Both the position numbers and the translations under genes were made by a program. This document shows, piece by piece, positions 37,076 to 45,778 of a stretch of 64,000 nt of DNA (its first letter is position 1; each line of letters opens with the position of its first letter). The notes below the pieces were generated by a model. That model did no database searches. It saw nothing but the letters and a program-made list of their open reading frames with translations, and had not been told where the DNA came from. The DNA is from Oerskovia enterophila (GTDB taxonomy: Bacteria; Actinomycetota; Actinomycetes; Actinomycetales; Cellulomonadaceae), in assembly GCF_001692445.1 (NCBI RefSeq), contig NZ_MAQA01000019.1, positions 1 through 64,000 of the forward strand, in the 5' to 3' direction.

Positions 37076-38071
37076 TCAGTCGCGGGCTGCCCGCTCGGCC
37101 GCGGCCTTCGCGGCGTCCCGCTCGCGCTTGCGTGCCTCCTTGAGGCGCTTCTCGGCCTCGCGCACGGCCTTCTCGGCCTCGCGACGAGCCTTGGACGCCT
37201 CCTTGACCCTGGCGTCGCGCGCATAGAGCTCGGCGGCCTCGCGCTCCTCGTGCGGGGGGAGCGGGGACTCGGCGCGCTCGGCGGGCGTCCGCTCGACGTA
37301 GACCCCGATCCCGTCGAGGACCCGCTCGAGGCCGAACACGACGTCGTCGACCCCGTCGTCCTCGCTCAGGTAGGCGCCCGAGGCGACCACGGGGTGCAGG
37401 TACGGGAAGCGTTCGGGCGTCACGAGCTCGGAGAAGACCTCGGCGTACGCGGCCCCGCTCACGTCGCGCCCTGCCGGGTCCTGCCGGGCCCCGCGCAGCT
37501 CGCGCTGGATCCGGGCGGCGCTCTGCGCGTAGCTCGTGACGAGCATGATCATCGCGAGCTTGTCGGCGTCGGACAGCGAGGTGCCGTGCATCGCGCGCAG
37601 GCCCAGGTCGACGAACCGGAGGTTGTTGGGCGTGAGCGGGACCCCCTGGACCGCGACGTCGAGGAACCAGGGGTGGGCCTCGTAGACCGCGAGCGACGCG
37701 AGCGCGAACTCGCGCAGGCCACGCCGCCACGTGGGTTCGTCCCCTGCGGGGATCCGCCCCTCCAGGACCGCGGTGAGCTCGGGTTGCGCCCCCGAGGGGA
37801 GGTCGACGTCGATCGCCTGCTCCTGCATGAGGAGCAGCAGGTCGTCCTTGCTCGTGACGTACCGGTACAGCGACATGGTCGTGTACCCCAGGGCCGCCGC
37901 GAGCTTGCTCATCGAGAGCGCCCCGAGCCCCTCGGCGTCGGCGATCTCGATGGCCTGCTCGACGATCCGCTCGATGCTCAGCTCGCGACGAGGGCCGCGC
38001 TGCGGGTTCTCGGCCACGCCCCACGCCAGGGCGATGGCGTGGGGCAGGCCGGGATCGGTGGTGTCCGTCAT
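37076..38071 (-). CDS. TetR-family regulator with long charged helical tail
   Basis: 331 residues. The HTH is IVEQAIEIADAEGLGALSMSKLAAALGYTTMSLYRYVTSKDDLLLLM near residues 34-82. The TetR_C_11-like ligand domain extends to ~240. Residues ~274-331 are almost only Ala, Arg, Lys and Glu (EAEKAVREAEKRLKEARKR), a probable coiled coil not normal for TetR. It lies 84 bp downstream of the ABC-2 permease on the same strand. Family members next to DrrAB-like exporters repress them; the CTACAC-T-GTGTAG palindrome before the ATPase is a likely target. Confidence 0.88.
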   Translation of the reverse strand: MTDTTDPGLPHAIALAWGVAENPQRGPRRELSIERIVEQAIEIADAEGLGALSMSKLAAALGYTTMSLYRYVTSKDDLLLLMQEQAIDVDLPSGAQPELTAVLEGRIPAGDEPTWRRGLREFALASLAVYEAHPWFLDVAVQGVPLTPNNLRFVDLGLRAMHGTSLSDADKLAMIMLVTSYAQSAARIQRELRGARQDPAGRDVSGAAYAEVFSELVTPERFPYLHPVVASGAYLSEDDGVDDVVFGLERVLDGIGVYVERTPAERAESPLPPHEEREAAELYARDARVKEASKARREAEKAVREAEKRLKEARKRERDAAKAAAERAARD

Positions 38072-38155
38072 GGGTACATCATCGCTGCTCCGGTCGTGAT
38101 CGCCGTCCGGGCGGAGACGGGCGGGAACGGCGTGGGCCGCACGGGTCGAGCGCCC

Positions 38156-38995
38156 TCAGTGCGCCGTCCGGCGCCGGTAGAGGATCGACGCCGCGGCGCA
38201 CGAGACCGCGAACATGCCCACGAGCCACGCGAGCGCCGGCCCGAGCTGCCCCGCGGTCGATGTCCCCGAGAGCAGCGCGCGCAACGTCTCGATGATGGGT
38301 GTGAACGGCTGGTGCATCGCGAAGCCGTGCAGCCACGTCGGCATGGTCTCGACCGGCACGAACCCGCTCGACAGGTACGGCACGAACAGGAAGAACATGT
38401 TGAAGCTCGCCGCGGCGTCGACGCTCAGGACCAGGCCGGCGAGGCAGCTCAGCCACGTGAACGCGAGGACCATGAGGGCGAGGTAGCCCGCGACGCCCAC
38501 CCAGCCGCCCAGGTCGGCCCCGGGACTGAAACCGAGCGCGACGGCCACGAGCAGGACGAGCGTGGCCGACACGAGGTTGCGGACCGTGCTGGCCAGGACG
38601 TGCGCCCACAGGACCGAGGGGCCGAAGATCGGCAGGGTCTTGAAGCGGTTGATCGTGCCGCTCGTCATGTCCTGGGCCACCGAGAGCGCGGCCGTCGCCG
38701 AGCCGAAGCCCAGGCACAGGACCAGGATCCCGGGCACGACGTAGTCGACGTAGCTCCCGTCGTCCTCGATCGCCCCGCCGAACACGATGACGAACACGAG
38801 CATGATGAGGACGGGCAGCATGAGGGCCGTGACCAGCCCGTCGACGCTGCGCAGCGTGCGCCGCAGCTCGCGGCCCGTCATGGCCGAGACGTCGCGCAGC
38901 GCGGTCGCGGGGGACTGGCCGACGCGGGCCGGTGCCGTGCGCGAGGGGCGTCCCGGTGCGGGGCGCCGCGTGGTGGTCGGTGCCGTGGTGCTCAT
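38156..38995 (-). CDS. DrrB-like ABC-2 transporter permease
   Basis: 279 residues, six predicted helices. Typical ABC-2 text: SAMTGRELRRTLRSVDGLVTALMLPVLIMLVFVIVFG, YVDYVVPGILVLCLGFGSATAALSVAQDMTSGTINRFKTLPI, and FLFVPYLSSGFVPVETMPTWLHGFAMHQPFTPIIETLRALL. ATG 38995 overlaps the ATPase stop as ATGA. Together they form a drug or lipid exporter. Confidence 0.92.
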   Translation of the reverse strand: MSTTAPTTTRRPAPGRPSRTAPARVGQSPATALRDVSAMTGRELRRTLRSVDGLVTALMLPVLIMLVFVIVFGGAIEDDGSYVDYVVPGILVLCLGFGSATAALSVAQDMTSGTINRFKTLPIFGPSVLWAHVLASTVRNLVSATLVLLVAVALGFSPGADLGGWVGVAGYLALMVLAFTWLSCLAGLVLSVDAAASFNMFFLFVPYLSSGFVPVETMPTWLHGFAMHQPFTPIIETLRALLSGTSTAGQLGPALAWLVGMFAVSCAAASILYRRRTAH

Positions 38996-40017
38996 CGCAG
39001 GCCTGCCTTCGTCGTCGCGGGGGAGACCGCGGGCTGGGTGGGGGCGGACGGGGTGGTCGGGGTGCCCTGTGCCTGGATCGTGGCCCGCGCGGCGCGTGAT
39101 CCCGTGAGGGCGAGGAACACGTCGTCGAGCGAGGGCTTGACCACGGACACGCCCGTCACGGGGATGCCGCGCTCGTCGGCCCGCGCCAGGACGTCGCGGA
39201 CCGTGCGGAGCGGGTCCGTCGTCGGGACCAGCGCCGCGAGGTCCTTCTCGTCGACCTCGGAGATCTCGAGGCCGATCTGCTGGACGGACGCGAGCGCGTG
39301 GGAGTCCTCGACGTCGACCCGCACGTGCTGGCCGGGGACGAGGGCCTTGAGCTCGCTCGCGGTCCCGCGGGCGACGATCCGCCCGCCGTCGAGCACCGCG
39401 ATGGTGTCGGCGAGCCGGTCCGCCTCCTCGAGGTACTGGGTCGTGAGCAGGACCGTGATGCCGTCGGCCGCGAGCTCGCGGACCACGTCCCAGAGCTCGG
39501 AACGAGACTGCGGGTCCAGACCGGTGGTCGGCTCGTCGAGGATCAGGACCTGGGGGCTCGCGACCAGGCTGATCGCGAGGTCGAGACGCCGGCGCATACC
39601 GCCCGAGTACGTCTCGACGCGGCGCCGGGCGGCGTCCGTGAGGTCGAAGCGGTCGAGGAGCTCGGCCGTGCGGGCCCTGACGGCTGCTCGCGGCAGGTGC
39701 GCGAGCGTGGCCATCATCGAGAGGTTCTCCTCGCCGGTCTGGAACTCGTCGACCGAGGCGTACTGGCCCGTGAGCGCGATGACCTCGCGGACCCTCGCGG
39801 CCTGGCGGACGACGTCGTGCCCCGCGATGGTCGCGGTCCCGGCGTCGGGGCGGACGAGGGTCGTGAGGATGTTGACGGCGGTCGTCTTGCCCGCGCCGTT
39901 GGGTCCGAGGAGGGCGAAGATCTCGCCTCGTCGGACGGACAGGTCCACGCCCTGCAGGACGGCGTGGGATCCGTAGGACCTCGTGAGTCCCCGGACGTCG
40001 ATCATCGGGTCGGGCAT
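38992..40017 (-). CDS. DrrA-like ABC transporter ATPase
   Basis: 341 residues. Walker A LLGPNGAGKTTAVNIL, Q-loop TGQYASVDEFQTGEENLSMMATL, signature ETYSGGMRRRLDLAISLV, Walker B VLILDEPTTGLDPQSR and H-loop LLTTQYLEEAD are present. A C-terminal DrrA-type extension (VVKPSLDDVFLALTGSRA) follows. I chose ATG 40017 because GGAGGTA lies six bases upstream; the longer frame reads through the promoter. First gene of ATPase, permease, TetR. Confidence 0.93.
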   Translation of the reverse strand: MPDPMIDVRGLTRSYGSHAVLQGVDLSVRRGEIFALLGPNGAGKTTAVNILTTLVRPDAGTATIAGHDVVRQAARVREVIALTGQYASVDEFQTGEENLSMMATLAHLPRAAVRARTAELLDRFDLTDAARRRVETYSGGMRRRLDLAISLVASPQVLILDEPTTGLDPQSRSELWDVVRELAADGITVLLTTQYLEEADRLADTIAVLDGGRIVARGTASELKALVPGQHVRVDVEDSHALASVQQIGLEISEVDEKDLAALVPTTDPLRTVRDVLARADERGIPVTGVSVVKPSLDDVFLALTGSRAARATIQAQGTPTTPSAPTQPAVSPATTKAGLR

Positions 40018-40055
40018 CGCTACCTCCGTGTGCGTCGCAGACTGTTGTGTACCTC

Positions 40056-40068
40056 CTACACTGTGTAG
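40056..40068. promoter_or_regulatory. CTACAC-T-GTGTAG operator, probable TetR site
   Basis: A perfect 6-bp inverted repeat around one base, 39 bp before the DrrA-like ATPase start. Related TGTGT/ACACA strings follow to 40095 (GCAC-TGTGT-GTGC and GTACAC), so more than one site is possible. Confidence 0.65.
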
Positions 40069-40135
40069 ACCATACGCACTGTGTGTGCCGTACACAAGAG
40101 GTGGATTTCCCGTGACCCGCGCACGGACGGCCGGA

Positions 40136-40147
40136 TACCGTGACGGC
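40136..40147 (+). promoter_or_regulatory. Leaderless -10 of the methyltransferase gene
   Basis: TACCGT (40136-40141) then six bases, then ATG 40148. This favours 40148 over the in-frame GTG 40112. Confidence 0.5.
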
Positions 40148-40897
40148 ATGCAGCCCGCCACGCACCAGGCCGAGTTCCGTCACGCCCGCCTCGTCGAGGT
40201 CTACGACGCCCAGAACACCTGGGGTCCGGACGACGACTACTTCCTCGCCCGCGCGGCCGAGGGCCCGGGCGGGCGGGTGCTCGACCTCGGGTGCGGCACG
40301 GGTCGGCTGACCGTGGCGCTCGCGGACGCCGGGCACGAGGTGACGGGCATCGACCCCGCGGGCGCCTCTCTCGACGCGGCCCGGCGACGTCCCGGTGGTG
40401 AGGCCGTGACCTGGATCCACGGGACGTCCGCCGACGCGCCCGCGGACGCGTTCGACGTCGCCCTCATGACGAGCCACGTGGCCCAGTTCTTCGTCGCCGA
40501 CGACGAGTGGGCGGGCGTCCTCGCCGACCTCCGGAAGGCCCTCGTGCCGGGCGGGTTCCTCGTCTTCGACACCCGCGACCCCCGTGACCGTGGTTGGGAG
40601 GCGTGGCACGCCCCCGACGACCGTGACCCGGTGACGCTGAGCGACGGGCGTGTCGTGCAGACCTGGAGCGAGGTCACGGGCGAGCGTGACGGCGTCGTCG
40701 ACTTCACGCTCGGCTACGAGATGCCCGAGGGGGACGAGCTCACGAGCACCGCGACGCTGCGGTTCCGTGCCGAGGACGTGGTGCGCCGGAGCGTCGAGGC
40801 GGCGGGGTTCGCCGTCGAGCAGGTCGACGGCGGGTGGGGGCGCGAGGCCGTCGGAGAGGGGGCCGGCGAGCTGCTCGTCGTCGCGCGCGCCGTCTGA
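40148..40897 (+). CDS. Class I SAM-dependent methyltransferase
   Basis: 249 residues. SAM motif I is GGRVLDLGCGTGRLTVALADAGHEVTGIDPAGASLDAA. The acidic end of strand 2 is D in TGIDPA, motif III is FDVALMTSHVAQFF, and VPGGFLVFDTRDPRD follows. A beta-sheet insert (SDGRVVQTWSEVTGERDGVVDFTLGYEMPEGDEL) is like those in small-molecule methyltransferases. The substrate is unknown. GTG 40112 is a longer alternative with an AGAGGTGG site. Divergent from the DrrAB-like operon. Confidence 0.85.
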   Translation: MQPATHQAEFRHARLVEVYDAQNTWGPDDDYFLARAAEGPGGRVLDLGCGTGRLTVALADAGHEVTGIDPAGASLDAARRRPGGEAVTWIHGTSADAPADAFDVALMTSHVAQFFVADDEWAGVLADLRKALVPGGFLVFDTRDPRDRGWEAWHAPDDRDPVTLSDGRVVQTWSEVTGERDGVVDFTLGYEMPEGDELTSTATLRFRAEDVVRRSVEAAGFAVEQVDGGWGREAVGEGAGELLVVARAV

Positions 40898-40955
40898 GCC
40901 GCGGGGCGTCGACGCCGTACCGGGGTCGGACGCGTGCGGCCCGCGACGCTGGGGC

Positions 40956-40995
40956 GTCAGAAGGGGGCCGGGGTGTACCCCGGCCCCCTTCCGAC
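40956..40995. terminator. Hairpin of the TGTCAGAAG family between convergent methyltransferase and PepP genes
   Basis: GTCAGAAGGGGGCCGGGG (40956-40973), loop TGTA, CCCCGGCCCCCTTCCGAC (40978-40995): 18 bp with one mismatch. Sits 13 bp from the PepP stop and serves both genes. Confidence 0.88.
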
Positions 40996-41008
40996 AGCCT
41001 GGCCGTGC

Positions 41009-42550
41009 TCAGTCGCGCAGCGAGGCCATCCACGCCTCGATGTCCTCGGGGCGGCGGGGGAGCGCCGCCGAGAGGTTCTCGTTGCCGTCCTGCGTGATCA
41101 GGACGTCGTCCTCGATGCGGATGCCGATCCCGCGGTACTCCTCGGGGACCGTCAGGTCGTCGCTCTTGAAGTACAGGCCCGGCTCGATCGTGAAGACCAT
41201 GCCGGGCTCCAGGACGCCGTCGACGTACAGGTCGCGGCGTGCCTGCGCGCAGTCGTGCACGTCGAGGCCCAGGTGGTGGCTCGTGCCGTGCACCATCCAG
41301 CGGCGGTGGAACTGGCCCTCGGGGGCGAGGGACTCCTCGGCGGTCGCGGGCAGCAGGCCCCACTCGGCGAGGCGCTCGGCGATGACCTCCATCGCGGCCG
41401 CGTGGATGTCGCGGAAGCGGGCCCCGGGGACTGCGACCGCGAAGGCCGCGTCGGCGGCGTCGAGCACCGCGGTGTAGATGCGGCGCTGGACGTCGGTGTA
41501 GGTGCCGTCGACGGGCAGCGTGCGCGTGACGTCGGCCGTGTAGAGCGAGTCGACCTCGACGCCGGCGTCGAGCAGCACGAGCTCGCCCGTGCGGACCTGG
41601 CCGTCGTTGCGGATCCAGTGGAGCGTCGTGGCGTGCTCGCCCGCGGCGGCGATGGTCTCGTAGCCGACCGTGTTGCCCTCGAGGCGGGCGTGCGCGTCGA
41701 ACGTCGTCTCGATGACGCGCTCGCCGCGGCGGTGCCCGGTCGCGCGCGGCAGGTTGCGCACGACCTCCGCGAAGCCCGCGATCGTCGCGTCGACGGCCTC
41801 GCGCATGTGCGCGACCTCGAGCGCGTCCTTGACCAGGCGCAGCTCGGAGGCGGCCTCGACGAGCGTGGCGTCCGCGGCGGCGTCGTCGGCCTGGCCGTTC
41901 TCGAGGCGGATGGCCTCCACGAGGGCCTCGATGTTCTCGTCCGCCCCGGTCACGACGAGCAGCACGACGTGCTCGCCGACGTCCTTGGCGAGCGCGTCGC
42001 GCAGCTCGTCGACGTGCGCGGCCTCGATCCCGGTGAGGGTCGTGACGTCGTCGAGGCTGGGGCGGGCCCCGACCCAGAACTCGCCGTAGCGCGAGTCGGC
42101 GTAGAACTCGTCGGTGTCGCGCGCCGCGAGAGGGCGTACGTAGAGGACGGCGTGGTGGTTCGAGCCGTCGTCGCCCGTGCCGGGCTCGACGGGGTGGAGG
42201 ACCAGGACCGCGTCGGGCTCCTGGTCGGTGCCGAGTCCCGTGAGGTGCGCGAACGCCGAGTGCGGGCGGAACCGGTAGTCGGTGTCGTTCGAACGGACCT
42301 TGAGCGGGCCGGCGGGGATCACGAGGCGCGCACCCGCGAAGCCTGCGGACAGCTCGGCGCGGCGGGCGGCGGTGTACGGGGCGGCGGCGCCGGCCTCGAC
42401 GTCGCTGCTCGCGCGTGGCGCCCAGCCGCTCGTGATGAACGCCTTGAAGGCCTCGGAGTCGGGCCGGTGCGACCGGTTGTCGTTCCGGGCGGCGATCTCC
42501 TGCTCGGACTCCGCGGCCGGGGCGCTGACGGGGGTGGTGTCGTTGCTCAT
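41009..42550 (-). CDS. pepP: Xaa-Pro aminopeptidase (aminopeptidase P, M24B)
   Basis: 513 residues. The N-terminal creatinase-like domain includes YRFRPHSAFAHLTGLG. The pita-bread catalytic domain has the M24 metal ligands in LLDAGVEVDSLYTADVTRTLPVDG (two Asp), HGTSHHLGLDVHD (His), GMVFTIEPGLYF (Glu) and GIRIEDDVLI (Glu). It removes N-terminal residues next to proline, in the cytoplasm. I chose ATG 42550; longer frames are low-complexity. Converges on the methyltransferase gene. Confidence 0.93.
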   Translation of the reverse strand: MSNDTTPVSAPAAESEQEIAARNDNRSHRPDSEAFKAFITSGWAPRASSDVEAGAAAPYTAARRAELSAGFAGARLVIPAGPLKVRSNDTDYRFRPHSAFAHLTGLGTDQEPDAVLVLHPVEPGTGDDGSNHHAVLYVRPLAARDTDEFYADSRYGEFWVGARPSLDDVTTLTGIEAAHVDELRDALAKDVGEHVVLLVVTGADENIEALVEAIRLENGQADDAAADATLVEAASELRLVKDALEVAHMREAVDATIAGFAEVVRNLPRATGHRRGERVIETTFDAHARLEGNTVGYETIAAAGEHATTLHWIRNDGQVRTGELVLLDAGVEVDSLYTADVTRTLPVDGTYTDVQRRIYTAVLDAADAAFAVAVPGARFRDIHAAAMEVIAERLAEWGLLPATAEESLAPEGQFHRRWMVHGTSHHLGLDVHDCAQARRDLYVDGVLEPGMVFTIEPGLYFKSDDLTVPEEYRGIGIRIEDDVLITQDGNENLSAALPRRPEDIEAWMASLRD

Positions 42551-42720
42551 GGCCACCAGTCTCCCATCGGTCGCCGGGAGGGCGCGTGCGGCCCGACGGC
42601 GGAGCACTCCTCGGGCGCAGAGGTGCCGTGGCGCGCGGCGCGCCCGGGCGGCGCTCGGATGTGCTCCGGATGCTCTCGGGGAGCGCGTGCGGCTGTCGAG
42701 CAGCCCTGCCGCAGCAAAAG

Positions 42721-42758
42721 ATGACTGCGCTGTCATTCATAATTGACAGCGCAGTCAT
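42721..42758 (+). promoter_or_regulatory. Twin LacI-type operators over the GH92 promoter
   Basis: ATGACTGCGCTGTCA (42721-42735) and TGACAGCGCAGTCAT (42744-42758) are perfect 15-bp inverted repeats. Each half is itself a near palindrome, TGAC(T/A)GCGC(T/A)GTCA, with a central GC as in LacI-family sites such as CebR boxes. Centres are 22 bp apart. TTGACA (42743-42748), a consensus -35 for the GH92 gene, overlaps the right site. The rest of 42551-42929 holds no supported gene. Confidence 0.8.
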
Positions 42759-42929
42759 TCGCGGGAATGCTGGGCCGCGGACGCTCGTCGTCCGGCACCG
42801 GTGCCAGCCGCTCTCGCGACCCCACGTCGTCGTCGGACGGGCGCCGGACCGCGCACCGGTGCGCGCCGGACGAGGCCTGAGCGTCGTGGGCATCGCTGCC
42901 CGCTCGGACGTCGAAGAGGACGAACACAC

Positions 42930-45623
42930 ATGAGACGATCACGACTCGCCACGCTCTCCGCGGGGCTCGCGCTGCTGATCGGGGCGGGCATCGCCTCCCC
43001 GGTCGCCGCAGTTCCGCAGGACCCGTCTGAACCGCGCCCGCCCGTGGACCACTCCCTCGAGGTGAACCCCTTCGTCGGCACGGAGAGCGAGGGCAACGCC
43101 TACCCCGGCGCCACGGTCCCGTTCGGCATGGTCCAGCTCAGCCCGGACAACTCCAACTCCTACGCCTCGACCTCCTACAGCAAGAACGCCGGGCGGGTCT
43201 GGGGCTTCAGCCACCGGCACGTCAACAGCGCAGGCTGCCCCGCGGCGGGCGAGCTGCTCGTGACCCCGGACACCACCGCGGCCCCGCGCACGGCCCGGAC
43301 CCCCATCGCGATCAAGGACCAGGCGAGCACCGAGAAGGCGGTCGCCGGCTTCTACGAGGTCACGCTCGCCAACGACGTGCACGCAGAGCTCACCGCGACC
43401 ACCCGCGTGGGTGCGCACCGGTACACGTTCCCGGCCTCGACCACGTCGCACCTGTCGTTCAACGTCGGGCAGACGCTGCGCGACGCCGGCGCCAGCTCGG
43501 TCACGTGGGTCGACGACCACACGCTCGAGGGCTGGGTCGACAACGGCGGCTTCTGCGGCGGCACGCCCGCCAAGCAGCGCTACTTCTTCAGTGCCACGTT
43601 CGACCGCCCCGTGTCCTCGTCGGGCACGTGGGGCACCACCGGCGTCTACACCGCGGGCTCGACCACGAGCCAGGTCACGACGGGCCGCAACGGCGCCGTC
43701 GCGGTGTTCGACACGACCACGGACCGCGACGTCGAGGTGAGCGTGGGCGTGTCCTTCGTGAGCGTCGACGGCGCTCGCGGCAACCGTGAGGCCGAGGCCG
43801 TGCGCGACGGCGTCCAGGTCGGGTTCGACGAGATCCGCGAGGAGGCGCGCGACGCCTGGAACACCGAGCTGGGCCGCGTCGACATCGAGGCCTCGCCCGA
43901 GAAGCGCACGATCTTCTACACCCAGCTCTACAAGACGCTGCTGTCCCCGACGATCGGCAACGACGTCGACGGCCGGTACCGCGGCATGGACCTCGAGGAG
44001 CACCAGGCCGACGGCTGGGACTACTACCAGAACTTCTCGCTCTGGGACACGTACCGCACCCAGGCGACGCTGCACGCCCTGCTGCTCCCCGAGCGCGCCG
44101 AGGACATCGTCCGCTCGATGTACCAGCACCGCGTCGAGGGCGGCTGGCTGCCCCGCTGGTCGCTGGGCGCGCTCGAGACCAACATCATGGCCGGCGACCC
44201 GGTCACGCCGTGGCTCGCGGAGAACTTCGCCATGGGCACCGTGCCCGACGACATCTCGGACGAGCTCTGGGGCTATCTCGTGGAGAACGCCACGACGGCC
44301 CCGCCTGCCGGCGTCGCGTCGGTGGGTCGCCAGAGCGCGGCCTTCTACAACGAGAACGGCCACATCCCGTTCTACCCCGAGAACGAGGGCGGCCTGGGCG
44401 GGCAGTACGAGGAGTACCGTCACGGCGGCTCGTCGACGCTCGAGTTCGCGCTGTCCGACGCGGGCCTGGGGGCGGCTGCTCAGCGCCTCGGCAAGACCGA
44501 GGACGCCGAGGCCTTCCTCGCCAAGGGCCGCAACTGGCAGACGCTGTGGAACCCGGACGTCGAGCTCTCGGGCGGTTTCCAGGGCATGGTCAACGCCAAG
44601 CGCCCCGACGGTACGTTCGTCACTCTCCCCGAGCTGACCGACGTCACGCGCACGGGCTTCCACGAGGGTGTCCCGTGGCAGTACCAGTGGATGGTCCCGC
44701 AGGACGTCACGGGTCTGGCCGAGGCGATGGGTGGTGAGGACGCGTTCGTCGAGCGTCTCGACTACTACTTCGACATGCCGGCGCTCGCGGCGAAGCCGGG
44801 CGTCTCGCCCTCGACGTGGGCGCGCGGTGGCAGCTCGTACTACCAGACGATCCGCTACAACCCGGGCAACGAGCCGACGATCACCAACGCGTGGCTCTAT
44901 GGGTACGTCGGGCAGCCGTGGAAGACGAACGACGTGCTGGCTGCGAACCTCAACCGGTTCCCGAACACGCCGGGCGGGGGCGTCGGCAACGACGACCTGG
45001 GCACCCTGGCCGCCTGGTACGTCATGGCCGCGCTCGGGTTCGAGCCCGTCCTGCCGGGCTCGGGCATGCTCGCGCTCAACGCGCCCAAGGTCCAGTCCGC
45101 GACCGTCACGACCGACGCGGGCACGACGTTCGCCATCTCGGCCGAGGGGGCCAACGAGGACCTGCCGAGCTACGTCTCGGGCGTCACGCTCGACGGGGCC
45201 GAGCACACGGCCGCGTGGATGGACGCCTCGGCGATCCAGGACGGCGGCACGCTCGAGTTCGACCTGGCCGACTCGAGCGCGGGCCTCACGTGGGGCACCG
45301 CGCCCGCTGACCGCATCCCGAGCCTGTCGGCGCCGCTCCCGCCGCTGCCCGTCGAGGTCACCGCGACGGTGCGCTGCGTGGGCAAGAACGCCCAGGTGTC
45401 GGTCAAGGCCACGAGCTCGGCCGACACCGCGGTCGACGTCGTCCTGGCGACGCCGTTCGGGACGAAGTCGTTCCACGGGCTGCAGCCCGGCAAGAGCGCC
45501 GCGCAGACGTTCAACGCGCGCTCGGGCTCGGTCGAGGCCGGGACGGCGAGCGTCACGGTGACGCTCCCGGGCGCCGAGCCGCGCACGGTGGAGGTCGCCT
45601 ACCCGGCGACGTCCTGCGGCTGA
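42930..45623 (+). CDS. Secreted GH92 alpha-mannosidase with shared C-terminal module
   Basis: 897 residues. ATG 42930 follows GAAGAGGA. A signal peptide ends near PVAA, residue ~30. GH92 hallmarks: VNPFVGTESEGNAYPGATVPFGMVQLSPD at the start of the beta-domain, then FSLWDTYRTQATLHALLLPERAEDIVRSM, NENGHIPF, HEGVPWQYQWMVPQDV and GVGNDDLGTLAAWYVMAALGF with catalytic-region acidic residues. GH92 enzymes are calcium-dependent exo-alpha-mannosidases acting on N-glycan or yeast mannan. Residues ~806-897 are the same module as at the end of the PA14/DUF1080 protein. The twin LacI-type operator suggests sugar induction; no LacI gene is in the window. Confidence 0.93.
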   Translation: MRRSRLATLSAGLALLIGAGIASPVAAVPQDPSEPRPPVDHSLEVNPFVGTESEGNAYPGATVPFGMVQLSPDNSNSYASTSYSKNAGRVWGFSHRHVNSAGCPAAGELLVTPDTTAAPRTARTPIAIKDQASTEKAVAGFYEVTLANDVHAELTATTRVGAHRYTFPASTTSHLSFNVGQTLRDAGASSVTWVDDHTLEGWVDNGGFCGGTPAKQRYFFSATFDRPVSSSGTWGTTGVYTAGSTTSQVTTGRNGAVAVFDTTTDRDVEVSVGVSFVSVDGARGNREAEAVRDGVQVGFDEIREEARDAWNTELGRVDIEASPEKRTIFYTQLYKTLLSPTIGNDVDGRYRGMDLEEHQADGWDYYQNFSLWDTYRTQATLHALLLPERAEDIVRSMYQHRVEGGWLPRWSLGALETNIMAGDPVTPWLAENFAMGTVPDDISDELWGYLVENATTAPPAGVASVGRQSAAFYNENGHIPFYPENEGGLGGQYEEYRHGGSSTLEFALSDAGLGAAAQRLGKTEDAEAFLAKGRNWQTLWNPDVELSGGFQGMVNAKRPDGTFVTLPELTDVTRTGFHEGVPWQYQWMVPQDVTGLAEAMGGEDAFVERLDYYFDMPALAAKPGVSPSTWARGGSSYYQTIRYNPGNEPTITNAWLYGYVGQPWKTNDVLAANLNRFPNTPGGGVGNDDLGTLAAWYVMAALGFEPVLPGSGMLALNAPKVQSATVTTDAGTTFAISAEGANEDLPSYVSGVTLDGAEHTAAWMDASAIQDGGTLEFDLADSSAGLTWGTAPADRIPSLSAPLPPLPVEVTATVRCVGKNAQVSVKATSSADTAVDVVLATPFGTKSFHGLQPGKSAAQTFNARSGSVEAGTASVTVTLPGAEPRTVEVAYPATSCG

Positions 45624-45670
45624 CGCCGGCCCGCACGTGCCGGTGCGGGAGGTGAGCAGGTAGCAGGAAG

Positions 45671-45720
45671 AAGGCCCCAGGTGCCCGACGGCGGTTCTCG
45701 CCTCGGGTGCCTGGGGCCTT
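45671..45720. terminator. Bidirectional terminator between the GH92 and hydrolase genes
   Basis: AAGGCCCCAGG (45671-45681) and CCTGGGGCCTT (45710-45720) pair perfectly, and the stem continues to 18 bp with two wobbles. It starts with AA and ends in TT, useful from both sides. Confidence 0.88.
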
Positions 45721-45778
45721 GTCGGTCCTGGGTCGTCACGGCCCGGGGTCGCCGGGCGTGGCGCTCAGGACGGTCGTG

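Noticed and set aside
40112-40147. Start of the methyltransferase at GTG 40112
   Set aside because: It has a fair ribosome site, but the exact leaderless spacing at ATG 40148 and the lack of conserved sequence before it favour the later start.
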